Program-made: the position numbers and the translations under genes
The notes under the pieces: model-generated
Database searches by the model: none
What the model was told of the DNA's origin: nothing
The model's input: only the letters and a program-made list of their open reading frames with translations
Origin: Prosapia bicincta
Lineage: Eukaryota; Arthropoda; Insecta; Hemiptera; Cercopidae
Reading direction: 5' to 3'
Assembly: GCA_036971475.1 (NCBI GenBank)
Contig: JBAIZL010000008.1
Coordinates: 26,364,982-26,428,981, forward strand
Length of the DNA: 64,000 bases
In this document: piece by piece, positions 35,765 through 48,651 of the stretch
How the letters are laid out: the number at the start of each line of letters is the position of its first letter
Numbering within the stretch: position 1 is the stretch's first letter

Positions 35765-38362
35765 ACCTCAGCAATGCATAATTGCAGAGGCTACTCACGT
35801 ATACCTACGTCTCTCAATGGTACCGAACTTTTGACAAGCCCATTGTAAATGTACAAACCCATATTCATACCTTAACAATGCAGAATTGCAGAGGCTACTC
35901 ACGTATACCTACGTCTCTCAATGGTACCGAACTTTTGACAAGCCCATTGTAAATGTACAAACCCATATTCATACCTTAACAATGGAGAATTGCAGAGGCT
36001 AATCACGTATACCTACGTCTCTCAATGGTACCGAACTTTTGGCAAGCCCATTGTAAATGTACAAACCCAAATTCATACCTTAACAATGCAGAATTACAGA
36101 GGCTACTCACGTATACCTACGTCTCTTAATGGTACCGAACTTTTGACAAGCCCATTGTAAATGTACAAACCCATATTCATACCTTAACAATGCAGAATTG
36201 CAGAGGCTACTCACGTATACCTACGTCTCTCAATGGTACCGAACTTTTGACAAGCCCATTGTAAATGTACAAAGCCATATTCATACCTTAACAATGCAGA
36301 ATTGCAGAGGCTACTCACGTATACCTACGTCTCCCAATGGTACCGAACTTTTGACAAGCCCATTGTAAATGTACAAACCCATATTCATACCTTAACAATG
36401 CAGAATTGCAGAGGCTACTTACGTATACCTACGTCTCCCAATGGTACCGAACTTTTGGCAAGCCCATTGTAAATGTACAAACCCATATTCATACCTTAGC
36501 AATGCATAATTGCAGAGGCTACTCACGTATACCTACGTCTCTCAATGGTACCGAACTTTTGACAAGCCCATTGTAAATGTACAAACCCATATTCATACCT
36601 TAACAATGCAGAATTGCAGAGGCTACTCACGTATACCTACGTCTCCCAATGGTACCGAACTTTTGACAAGCCCATTGTAAATGTACAAACCCATATTCAT
36701 ACCTTAACAATGCATAATTGCAGAGGCTAATGACGTATACCTACGTTTCTCAATGGTACCGTACTTTTGACAAGACCATTGTAAATGTACAAACCCATAT
36801 TCATACCTTAACAATGCATAATTGCAGATGCTACTCAAGTATACCTACGTCTCTCAATGGTACCGAACTTTTGGCAAGCCCATTGTAAGTGTACAAACCT
36901 ATATTCATACCTTAACAATGCATAATTGCAGATGCTACTCAAGTATACCTACGTCTCTCAATGGTGCCGAACTTTTGGCAAGCCCATTGTAAATGTACAA
37001 TCCCATACTCATACCTTAACAATGCATAATTGCAGATGCTACTCACGTATTACCTACGTCTCTCACTGGTACCGTACTTTTCACAAGCCCATTGTAAATG
37101 TACAAACTCATATTCATACCTTAACAATGCATAATTGCAGAGGCTACTCACGTATACCTACGTCTCCCAATGGTACCGAACTTTTGACAAGCCCATTGTA
37201 AATGTACAAACACATACTCATACCTTAACAATACATAATTGCAGAGGCTACTCACGTATACCTACGTCTCTCAATGGTACCGAACTTTTGACAAGCCCAT
37301 TGTAAATGTACAAACCCATATTCATACCTTAACAATGCAGAATTGCAGAGGCTACTCACGTATACCTACGTCTCCCAATGGTACCGAACTTTTGACAAGC
37401 CCATTGTAAATGTACAAACCCATATTCATACCTTAACAATGCATAATTGCAGAGGCTAATCACGTATACCTACGTCTCTCAATGGTACCGTACTTTTGAC
37501 AAGCCCATTGTAAATGTACAAACCCATATTCATACCTTAACAATGCATAATTGCAGATGCTACTCAAGTATACCTACGTCTCTCAATGGTACCGAACTTT
37601 TGGCAAGCCCATTGTAAGTGTACAAACCTATATTCATACCTTAACAATGCATAATTGCAGATGCTACTCAAGTATACCTACGTCTCTCAATGGTGCCGAA
37701 CTTTTGGCAAGCCCATTGTAAATGTACAATCCCATACTCATACCTTAACAATGCATAATTGCAGATGCTACTCACGTATTACCTACGTCTCTCACTGGTA
37801 CCGTACTTTTCACAAGCCCATTGTAAATGTACAAACTCATATTCATTCCTTAACAATGCATAATTGCAGAGGCTACTCACGTATACCTACGTCTCCCAAT
37901 GGTACCGAACTTTTGGCAAGCCCATTGTAAATGTACAAACCCATATTCATACCTCAGCAATGCATAATTGCAGAGGCTACTCACGTATACCTACATCTCT
38001 CAATGGTACCGAACTTTTGGCAAGCCCATTGTAAATGTACAAACCCATATGCATACCTTAACAATGCATAATTGCAGAGGCTACTCACGTATACCTACAT
38101 CTCTCAATGGTACCGAACTTTTGGCAAGCCCATTGTAAATGTACAAACCCATATGCATACCTTAACAATGCATAATTGCAGAGGCTACTCACGTATACCT
38201 ACATCTCTCAATGGTACCGAACTTTTGGCAAGCCCATTGTAAATGTACAAACCCATATGCATAACTTAACAATGCATAATTGCAGATGCTACTCACGTAT
38301 TACCTACGTCTCTCACTGGTACCGTACTTTTGACAAGCCCATTGTAAATGTACAAACCCATA
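35765..38362. repeat. Higher-order block A', second copy
   Basis: Near-identical copy of 32850-35447 at an offset of 2915 bp. Diagnostic variants present in both include AACAATGGAGAATT (33065 and 35980), the GTGCCGAAC unit (34048 and 36963, also 34777 and 37692) and CATTCCTTAAC (34929 and 37844). Confidence 0.9.
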
Positions 38363-41300
38363 TTCATACCTTAACAATGCAGAATTGCAGAGGCTAATCA
38401 CGTATACCTACGTCTCTCAATGGTACCGAACTTTTGGCAAGCCCATTGTAAATGTACAAACCCATATTCATACCTTAACAATGCAGAATTGCAGAGGCTA
38501 CTCACGTATACCTATGTCTCTCAATGGTACCGAACTTTTGACAAGCCCATTGTAAATGTACAAACCCATATTCATACCTTAACAATGCAGAATTCCAGAG
38601 GCTACTCACGTATTACCTACGTCTCTCAATGGTACCGTACTTTTAACAAGCCCATTGTAAATGTACAAACCCATACTCATACCTCAGCAATGCATAATTG
38701 CAGAGGCTACTCACGTATACCTACGTCTCTCAATGGTACCGAACTTTTGACAAGCCCATTGTAAATGTACAAACCCATATTCATACCTTAACAATGCAGA
38801 ATTGCAGAGGCTACTCACGTATACCTACGTCTCTCAATAGTACCGAACTTTTGACAAGCCCATTGTAAATGTACAAACCCATATTCATACCTTAACAATG
38901 CAGAATTGCAGAGGCTAATCACGTATACCTACGTCTCTCAATGGTACCGAACTTTTGGCAAGCCCATTGTAAATGTACAAACCCATATTCATACCTTAAC
39001 AATGCAGAATTGCAGAGGCTACTCACGTATACCTACGTCTCTCAATGGTACCGAACTTTTGACAAGCCCATTGTAAATGTACAAACCCATATTCATACCT
39101 TAACAATGCAGAATTGCAGAGGCTACTCACGTATACCTACGTCTCTCAATGGTACCGAACTTTTGACAAGCCCATTGTAAATGTACAAACCCATATTCAT
39201 ACCTTAACAATGCAGAATTGCAGAGGCTACTCACGTATACCTACGTCTCCCAATGGTACCGAACTTTTGACAAGCCCATTGTAAATGTACAAACCCATAT
39301 TCATACCTTAACAATGCATAATTGCAGAGGCTACTTACGTATTACCTACGTCTCTCACTGGTACAGAACTTTTGACAAGCCCATTGTAAATGTACAAACC
39401 CATATTCATACCTTAACAATGCATAATTGCAGAGGCTACTCACGTATACCTACGTCTCCCAATGGTACCGAACTTTTGACAAGCCCATTGTAAATGTACA
39501 AACCCATACTCATACCTTAACAATGCATAATTGCAGAGGCTACTCACATATACCTACGTCTCTCAATGGTACCGAACTTTTGACAAGCCCATTGTAAATG
39601 TACAAACCCATACTCATACCTTAACAATGCATAATTGCAGAGGCTACTCACGTATTACCTACGTCTCTCACTGGTACCGTACTTTTAACAAGCCCATTGT
39701 AAATGTACAAACCCATACTTATACCTTAACAATGCAGAATTGCAGAGGCTACTCCCGTATTACCTACGTCTCCCATTGGTACCGAACATTTGGCAAGCCC
39801 ATTGTAAATGTACAAACCCATATTCATACCTTAACAATGCATAATTGCAGAGGCTACTCACGTATACCTACGTCTCTCAATGGTACCGAAGTTTGACAAG
39901 CCCATTGTAAATGTACAAACCCATATTCATACCTTAACAATGCATAATTCCAGAGGCTACTCACGTATTACCTACGTCTCCCAATGGTACCGAACTTTTG
40001 GCAAGCCCTTTGTAAATGTACAAACCCATACTCATACCTTAACAATGCATAATTGCAGAGGCTACTCACGTATACCTACGTCTCTCAATGGTACCGAACT
40101 TTTGGCAAGCCCATTGTAAATGTACAAACCCATATTCATACCTTAACAATGCATAATTGCAGAGGCTACTCACGTATACCTACGTCTCTCAATGGTACCG
40201 AACTTTTGGCAAGCCCATTGTAAATGTACAAACCCATACTCATACCTTAACAATGCATAATTGCAGAGGCTACTCACGTATACCTACGTCTCTCAATGGT
40301 ACCGAACTTTTGGCAAGCCCATTGTAAATGTACAAACCCATATTCATACCTTAACAATGCATAATTGCAGAGGCTACTCACGTATACCTACGTCTCTCAA
40401 TGGTACCGAACTTTTGGCAAGCCCATTGTAAATGTACAAACCCATACTCATACCTTAACAATACATAATTGCAGATGCTACTCACGTATTACCTACGTCT
40501 CTCACTGGTACCGTACTTTTGACAAGCCCATTGTAAATGTACAAACCCATATTCATACCTCAGCAATGCATAATTGCAGATGCTACTCACGTATTACCTA
40601 CGTCTCTCACTGGTACCGTACTTTTGGCAAGCCCATTGTAAATGTACAAACCCATATTCATACCTTAACAATGCATAATTGCAGATGCTACTCACGTATT
40701 ACCTACGTCTCTCACTGGTACCGTACTTTTGACAAGCCCATTGTAAATGTACAAACCCATATTCATACCTCAGCAATGCATAATTGCAGATGCTACTCAC
40801 GTATTACCTACGTCTCTCACTGGTACCGTACTTTTAACAAGCCCATTGTAAATGTACAAACCCATTCTCATACCTTAACAATGCATAATTGCAGATGCTA
40901 TTCACGTATACCTACGTCTCTCACTGGTACCGTACTTTTGACAAGCCCATTGTAAATGTACAAACCCATATTCATACCTCAGCAATGCATAATTGCAGAT
41001 GCTACTCACGTATTACCTACGTCTCTCACTGGTACCGTACTTTTGACAAGCCCATTGTAAATGTACAAACCCATATTCATACCTTAACAATGCATAATTG
41101 CAGAGGCTACTCACGTATACCTACGTCTCTCAATGGTACCGAACTTTTGACAAGCCCATTGTAAATGTACAAACCCATATTCATACCTTAACAATGCATA
41201 ATTGCAGATGCTACTCACGTATTACCTACGTCTCTCACTGGTACCGTACTTTTGACAAGCCCATTGTAAATGTACAAACCCATACTCATACCTTAACAAT

Positions 41301-41413
41301 GCATAATTGCAGATGCTACTCACGTATTACCTACGTCTCTCAATGGTACCGAACTTTTGACAAGCCCATTGTAAATGTACAAACCCATATTCATACCTCA
41401 GCAATGCATAATT

Positions 41414-41755
41414 CACTGAAATAATAATTGAATAATTTAATAAAATGACGACACAAAATCATATTAATTAATTTTGCTTTACGGAACAATAATGGAAATA
41501 TTTTTACAAAATTCTGATAGTAAAACTTTATTTATTAAATATTTGACCTGACTAATTAAATTTTAATACATTTAGTTTATAATTTATGTAATATATTATT
41601 CCAATATAATCTCCGTATAAATTACTTAATACAATAAGCGGTGATGAGGTTTAATAACTGAAATTTGTTGAGTGTTTTATTTGTTACTATCGCGACTGTT
41701 ATTTGGCAATGCGCCAAGCCTTTCTCCACAATATGAATAGGATTTCATTATACTT
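41414..41755. other. AT-rich flank without recognisable features
   Basis: No gene or repeat is seen. Confidence 0.45.
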
Positions 41756-42251
41756 AATCTAAAAGTGTAAAGTAATTACAAAATAAACGAAAACATATAA
41801 ATAATACAACTGCTGTAGAAAGCTGGACAAGATTAATAACGAACATATGTATCGGTGGACCTTCTAAGAGACCTAATTCAATAGATGGATTGGCACCAAC
41901 CATACATTTGATAAGATAGCATAATTATTTATTAAATTAGTATTCCAATGAATAAACTTTTATTAGTCCACTAAATACTTTGATTACGAAAAATATTTAA
42001 TGAATCTAAAAGTGCAAATTAATTAAAAAATAAAGGAAAACACAAAATATAATACAATTACTTTAAGAAGCTGATCAAAATCATTACAAATACAGAAAAT
42101 ATGTATCGATGAACTTCCTAAGAGACAGAATTCAATAGAGATGAATTGGCGCCAACCATCCATTTAGTAAGATCAAATCTAATTATTTATTAAATCAATA
42201 TTCCAATTAATAAACTTTTATCAGTCAACAAATTACTTTGAATAAGAAATA
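41756..42251. repeat. 247-bp tandem duplication, two diverged copies
   Basis: Starting at AATCTAAAAGTG (41756 and 42003), both halves share ATATGTATCG, GAGACCTAATTCAATAGA/GAGACAGAATTCAATAGA, TTGGCRCCAACCAT, TAATTATTTATTAAAT and AATAAACTTTTATYAGTC. Identity is about 80% by eye. It is non-coding and could be the remnant of an eroded larger-unit satellite. Confidence 0.75.
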
Positions 42252-42261
42252 ACCTTAATTT

Positions 42262-43477
<1,216 letters not shown>

Positions 43478-43549
43478 GTTGCCATAGTAACACTAGCCAC
43501 TACCCATTGCAATACAAGTATAGGAATAAACCGTTGTTACTATGGTAAC
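43478..43549. promoter_or_regulatory. Inverted pair of RFX X-box-like sites
   Basis: GTTGCCATAGTAAC (43478-43491) fits the RFX X-box consensus GTNRCC-N(0-3)-RGYAAC exactly. GTTACTATGGTAAC (43536-43549) fits it exactly on the minus strand. The two sites with their flanking bases form a 16-bp inverted repeat with one mismatch and a loop of about 43 bp. RFX sites control ciliary and other genes in animals, but no gene is visible downstream, and the inverted layout could instead be the ends of a small mobile element. Confidence 0.35.
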
Positions 43550-44018
43550 GAGGTAACTATTGGCTAGCTGAAAACCCCACTATCTTCCGCCTGTCTCCGA
43601 CTACACCTAAAAACAAAAATAACTGAAACTTGATTTTAATTAATACTGTCTCTGACAAACTCATGTCTCTATCTCTTGAGGCCCCCTTGCAAATAGTACC
43701 AGTCCAGACCTTACAGTAAGGTACGACGAGATCGTAACACCAAGCCCCAGTGTTCGGGACTGACATAATCGTCTCAGGGAGTCGAGATTCAGGTCGGATT
43801 TGGGGGAGGGGCAGATAAGACAATCAGTTCCCTCTATCTATGTACAACATCGGGATAAGAGACTTTGACCTCGTCTTTGAAACATTCTTTTCTAGTTGTC
43901 ACCCCCTTTATGTCTCTCAAATGTTAGATTTAAGCGAGACACGCGTAGTATTGCCGTGTTCTTGTTTATGTATTAGCTTGTATATTTAATAATAAGCCAC
44001 AGTAAGTTATCCCAAGTA
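43550..44018. other. GC-richer patch without a supported gene
   Basis: 43640-43860 is distinctly GC-richer than its surroundings. The minus strand has an 88-codon frame (43557-43823) with no recognisable domain, signal peptide or transmembrane segment. It may be a unique sequence or an unrecognised repeat. Confidence 0.35.
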
Positions 44019-44053
44019 ACTAGTGACCGATACCTTATTTGTCGGTCACTAGT
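44019..44053. other. Perfect 12-bp stem-loop
   Basis: ACTAGTGACCGA (44019-44030), an 11-nt loop, then TCGGTCACTAGT (44042-44053). It is stable and isolated, with function unknown. Confidence 0.6.
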
Positions 44054-44374
44054 AATTGTTTATTCTCAGTGCATACAAATAATAACTAGGCTAAAAATTT
44101 ACCTGATTTACCACAACCTTAAATAATTATAGAAAATGTGAGAAACAACTTTTGCCATATAAATTTAAACATAATTCTACTTTTGTCACGGACTTGGACT
44201 TTCTTTAATTTTAAAAAATGAAAAAGAGTTGGCTTCAAATAATGCTATAGTTTTATATTAATGACAATAAATTAATGATAAAGCAATAATAATAATTATT
44301 ATTATAATCAATTATACGATAACGTTCTTTATCTCTCTGAAATTAAATCCACCCTACATAGAAACGGACCAGCC

Positions 44375-47300
44375 ATGCTAAAAGGGGTTAATGGGTTTGT
44401 GATAAAACTAACAGATTCCAAACCCTTACTACACGGCCACAGACGCACTATAGGCGATAACGTTCTTTATCTCTCTGAAATTAAATCCACCCTACATAGA
44501 AACGGACCAGCCATGCTAAACGGGGTTAATGGGTTTGTGATAAAACTAACAGATTCCAAACCCTTACTACACGGCCACAGACGCACTATAGAAGATAACG
44601 TTCTTTATCTCTCTGAAATTAAATCCACCCTACATAGAAACGGACCAGCCATGCTAAAAGGGATTAATGGGTTTGTGATAAAACTAACAGATTCCAAACC
44701 CTTACTACACGGCCATAGACGCACTATAGGAGATAACGTTCTTTATCTCTCTGAAATTAAATCCACCCTACATAGAAACGGACCAGCCATGCTAAAAGGG
44801 GTTAATGGCTTTGTGATAAAACTAACAGATTCCAAACCCTTACTACACGGCCACAGACGCACTATAGGCGATAACGTTCTGTATCTCTCTGAAATTAAAT
44901 CCACCCTACATAGAAACGGACCAGCCATGCTAAAAGGGGTTAATGGCTTTGTGATAAAACTAACAGATTCCAAACCCTTACTACACGGCCACAGACGCAC
45001 TATAGGCGATAACGTTCTTTATCTCTCTGAAATTAAATCCACCCTACATAGAAATGGACCAGCCATGGTAAAAGGGGTTAATGGCTTTGTGATAAAACTA
45101 ACAGATTCCAAACCCTTACTACACGGCCATAGACGCACTATAGGAGATAACGTTCTTTATCTCTCTGAAATTAAATCCACCCTACATAGAAATGGACCAG
45201 CCATGCTAAAAGGGGTTAATGGGTTTGTGATAAAACTAACAGATTCCAAACCCTTACTACACGGCCACAGACGCACTATAGAAGATAACGTTCTTTATCT
45301 CTCTGAAATTAAATCCACCCTACATAGAAATGGACCAGCCATGCTAAAACGGGTTAATGGGTTTGTGATAAAACTAACAGATTCCAAACCCTTACTACAC
45401 GGCCACAGACGCACTATAGGAGATAACGTTCTTTATCTCTCTGAAATTAAATCCACCCTACATAGAAATGGACCAGCCATGCTAAAAGGGGTTAATGGGT
45501 TTGTGATAAAACTAACAGATTCCAAACCCTTACTACACGGCCACAGACTCACTATAGGCGATAACGTTCTTTATCTCTCTGAAATTAAATCCACCCTACA
45601 TAGAAATGGACCAGCCATGCTAAAAGGGGTTAATGGGTTTGTGATAAAACTAACAGATTCCAAACCCTTACTACACGGCCACAGACTCACTATAGGCGAT
45701 AACGTTCTTTATCTCTCTGAAATTAAATCCACCCTACATAGAAATGGACCAGCCATGCTAAAAGGGGTTAATGGGTTTGTGATAAAACTAACAGATTCCA
45801 AACCCTTACTACACGGCCACAGACTCACTATAGGCGATAACGTTCTTTATCTCTCTGAAATTAAATCCACCCTACATAGAAATGGACCAGCCATGCTAAA
45901 AGGGGTTAATGGGTTTGTGATAAAACTAACAGATTCCAAACCCTTACTACACGGCCACAGACTCACTATAGGCGATAACGTTCTTTATCTCTCTGAAATT
46001 AAATCCACCCTACATAGAAATGGACCAGCCATGCTAAAAGGGGTTAATGGGTTTGTGATAAAACTAACAGATTCCAAACCCTTACTACACGGCCACAGAC
46101 TCACTATAGGCGATAACGTTCTTTATCTCTCTGAAATTAAATCCACCCTACATAGAAATGGACCAGCCATGCTAAAAGGGGTTAATGGGTTTGTGATAAA
46201 ACTAACAGATTCCAAACCCTTACTACACGGCCACAGACTCACTATAGGCGATAACGTTCTTTATCTCTCTGAAATTAAATCCACCCTACATAGAAATGGA
46301 CCAGCCATGCTAAAAGGGGTTAATGGGTTTGTGATAAAACTAACAGATTCCAAACCCTTACTACACGGCCACAGACTCACTATAGGCGATAACGTTCTTT
46401 ATCTCTCTGAAATTAAATCCACCCTACATAGAAATGGACCAGCCATGCTAAAAGGGGTTAATGGGTTTGTGATAAAACTAACAGATTCCAAACCCTTACT
46501 ACACGGCCACAGACGCACTATAGAAGATAACGTTCTTTATCTCTCTGAAATTAAATCCACCCTACATAGAAATGGACCAGCCATGCTAAAACGGGTTAAT
46601 GGGTTTGTGATAAAACTAACAGATTCCAAACCCTTACTACACGGCCACAGACGCACTATAGGAGATAACGTTCTTTATCTCTCTGAAATTAAATCCACCC
46701 TACATAGAAATGGACCAGCCATGCTAAAAGGGGTTAATGGGTTTGTGATAAAACTAACAGATTCCAAACCCTTACTACACGGCCACAGACTCACTATAGG
46801 CGATAACGTTCTTTATCTCTCTGAAATTAAATCCACCCTACATAGAAATGGACCAGCCATGCTAAAACGGGTTAATGGGTTTGTGATAAAACTAACAGAT
46901 TCCAAACCCTTACTACACGGCCATAGACGCACTATAGGAGATAACGTTCTTTATCTCTCTGAAATTAAATCCACCCTACATAGAAATGGACCAGCCATGC
47001 TAAAAGGGGTTAATGGCTTTGTGATAAAACTAACAGATTCCAAACCCTTACTACACGGCCACAGACGCACTATAGGCGATAACGTTCTTTATCTCTCTGA
47101 AATTAAATCCACCCTACATAGAAATGGACCAGCCATGCTAAAAGGGGTTAATGGCTTTGTGATAAAACTAACAGATTCCAAACCCTTACTACACGGCCAT
47201 AGACGCACTATAGGAGATAACGTTCTTTATCTCTCTGAAATTAAATCCACCCTACATAGAAACGGACCAGCCATGCTAAAAGGGGTTAATGGGTTTGTGA

Positions 47301-48550
47301 TAAAACTAACAGATTCCAAACCCTTACTACACGGCCACAGACGCACTATAGGCGATAACGTTCTTTATCTCTCTGAAATTAAATCCACCCTACATAGAAA
47401 CGGACCAGCCATGCTAAAAGGGGTTAATGGGTTTGTGATAAAACTAACAGATTCCAAACCCTTACTACACGGCCATAGACGCACTATAGGCGATAACGTT
47501 CTGTATCTCTCTGAAATTAAATCCACCCTACATAGAAACGGACCAGCCATGCTAAAAGGGGTTAATGGCTTTGTGATAAAACTAACAGATTCCAAACCCT
47601 TACTACACGGCCACAGACGCACTATAGGAGATAACGTTCTTTATCTCTCTGAAATTAAATCCACCCTACATAGAAATGGACCAGCCATGCTAAAAGGGGT
47701 TAATGGGTTTGTGATAAAACTAACAGATTCCAAACCCTTACTACACGGCCACAGACGCACTATAGGAGATAACGTTCTTTATCTCTCTGAAATTAAATCC
47801 ACCCTACATAGAAATGGACCAGCCATGCTAAAAGGGGTTAATGGGTTTGTGATAAAACTAACAGATTCCAAACCCTTACTACACGGCCACAGACGCACTA
47901 TAGGCGATAACGTTCTTTATCTCTCTGAAATTAAATCCGCCCTACATAGAAATGGACCAGCCATGCTAAAAGGGGTTAATGGGTTTGTGATAAAACTAAC
48001 AGATTCCAAACCCTTACTACACGGCCAAAGACGCACTATAGGAGATAACGTTCTTTATCTCTCTGAAATTAAATCCACCCTACATAGAAATGGACCAGCC
48101 ATGCTAAAAGGGGTTAATGGGTTTGTGATAAAACTAACAGATTCCAAACCCTTACTACACGGCCATAGACGCACTATAGGCGATAACGTTCTTTATCTCT
48201 CTGAAATTAAATCCGCCCTACATAGCAATGGACCAGCCATGCTAAAAGGGGTTAATGGGTTTGTGATAAAACTAACAGATTCCAAACCCTTACTACACGG
48301 CCACAGACGCACTATAGGCGATAACGTTCTTTATCTCTCTGAAATTAAATCCACCCTACATAGAAATGGACCAGCCATGCTAAAACGGGTTAATGGGTTT
48401 GTGATAAAACTAACAGATTCCAAACCCTTACTACACGGCCACAGACGCACTATAGGCGATAACGTTCTTTATCTCTCTGAAATTAAATCCACCCTACATA
48501 GAAACGGACCAGCCACGCTAAAAGGGGTTAATGGGTTTGTGAAAAACTAA
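44375..48550 (+). CDS. Repeat-encoded open frame of 1391 codons, 46-residue repeats (unproven)
   Basis: Thirty full repeats plus a partial one, each 46 residues and beginning MLKGVNGFVIKLTDSKPLLH. The repeat is basic (Lys, Arg and three His) and lacks Cys and Trp. No signal peptide, unique N-terminal domain or recognised fold is visible, and the start shown is merely the first in-frame ATG, which recurs in almost every unit. Variation mixes silent and replacement changes (R/L, G/E, G/R), with no obvious purifying constraint. The frame ends when one T is lost from GTGATAAAAC at 48541, giving TAA at 48548; the preceding unit start is also ATG to ACG. An open frame is expected from a stop-free 138-bp unit, so translation is not shown. 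Confidence 0.2.
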   Translation: MLKGVNGFVIKLTDSKPLLHGHRRTIGDNVLYLSEIKSTLHRNGPAMLNGVNGFVIKLTDSKPLLHGHRRTIEDNVLYLSEIKSTLHRNGPAMLKGINGFVIKLTDSKPLLHGHRRTIGDNVLYLSEIKSTLHRNGPAMLKGVNGFVIKLTDSKPLLHGHRRTIGDNVLYLSEIKSTLHRNGPAMLKGVNGFVIKLTDSKPLLHGHRRTIGDNVLYLSEIKSTLHRNGPAMVKGVNGFVIKLTDSKPLLHGHRRTIGDNVLYLSEIKSTLHRNGPAMLKGVNGFVIKLTDSKPLLHGHRRTIEDNVLYLSEIKSTLHRNGPAMLKRVNGFVIKLTDSKPLLHGHRRTIGDNVLYLSEIKSTLHRNGPAMLKGVNGFVIKLTDSKPLLHGHRLTIGDNVLYLSEIKSTLHRNGPAMLKGVNGFVIKLTDSKPLLHGHRLTIGDNVLYLSEIKSTLHRNGPAMLKGVNGFVIKLTDSKPLLHGHRLTIGDNVLYLSEIKSTLHRNGPAMLKGVNGFVIKLTDSKPLLHGHRLTIGDNVLYLSEIKSTLHRNGPAMLKGVNGFVIKLTDSKPLLHGHRLTIGDNVLYLSEIKSTLHRNGPAMLKGVNGFVIKLTDSKPLLHGHRLTIGDNVLYLSEIKSTLHRNGPAMLKGVNGFVIKLTDSKPLLHGHRLTIGDNVLYLSEIKSTLHRNGPAMLKGVNGFVIKLTDSKPLLHGHRRTIEDNVLYLSEIKSTLHRNGPAMLKRVNGFVIKLTDSKPLLHGHRRTIGDNVLYLSEIKSTLHRNGPAMLKGVNGFVIKLTDSKPLLHGHRLTIGDNVLYLSEIKSTLHRNGPAMLKRVNGFVIKLTDSKPLLHGHRRTIGDNVLYLSEIKSTLHRNGPAMLKGVNGFVIKLTDSKPLLHGHRRTIGDNVLYLSEIKSTLHRNGPAMLKGVNGFVIKLTDSKPLLHGHRRTIGDNVLYLSEIKSTLHRNGPAMLKGVNGFVIKLTDSKPLLHGHRRTIGDNVLYLSEIKSTLHRNGPAMLKGVNGFVIKLTDSKPLLHGHRRTIGDNVLYLSEIKSTLHRNGPAMLKGVNGFVIKLTDSKPLLHGHRRTIGDNVLYLSEIKSTLHRNGPAMLKGVNGFVIKLTDSKPLLHGHRRTIGDNVLYLSEIKSTLHRNGPAMLKGVNGFVIKLTDSKPLLHGHRRTIGDNVLYLSEIKSALHRNGPAMLKGVNGFVIKLTDSKPLLHGQRRTIGDNVLYLSEIKSTLHRNGPAMLKGVNGFVIKLTDSKPLLHGHRRTIGDNVLYLSEIKSALHSNGPAMLKGVNGFVIKLTDSKPLLHGHRRTIGDNVLYLSEIKSTLHRNGPAMLKRVNGFVIKLTDSKPLLHGHRRTIGDNVLYLSEIKSTLHRNGPATLKGVNGFVKN

Positions 48551-48651
48551 CAGATTCCAAACCCTTACTACACGGCCACAGACGCACTATAGGCGATAAC
48601 GTTCTTTATCTCTCTGAAATTAAATCCACCCTACATAGAAACGGACCAGCC

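Larger units (their letters stand above)
31094..41413. repeat. 104/105-bp satellite array, about 99 units
   Basis: The unit runs AATTGCAGAGGCTACTCACG, TATACCTACGTCTCTCAATG, GTACCGAACTTTTGGCAAGC, CCATTGTAAATGTACAAACC, CATATTCATACCTTAACAAT. A 105-bp variant has GTATTACC instead of GTATACC. Where 105-bp units adjoin, a plus frame stays open (for example 40365-40955, 196 codons), but 104-bp units break it, so coding is unlikely. Unit variants (GATGCT/GAGGCT, CTCAAG/CTCACG, GGCAAG/GACAAG, TATGCATA/TATTCATA, CTCAGCAA/CTTAACAA) recur in long ordered strings. The array ends inside a unit at AATGCATAATTC. Confidence 0.97.

Noticed and set aside
40365..40955. 196-codon frame in the 104-bp satellite
   Set aside because: It exists only where consecutive 105-bp units happen to keep phase; the commoner 104-bp units break it.
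43557..43823. 88-codon minus-strand protein
   Set aside because: GC-richer patch, but no domain, signal or repeat similarity could be identified; reported only as an unassigned stretch.
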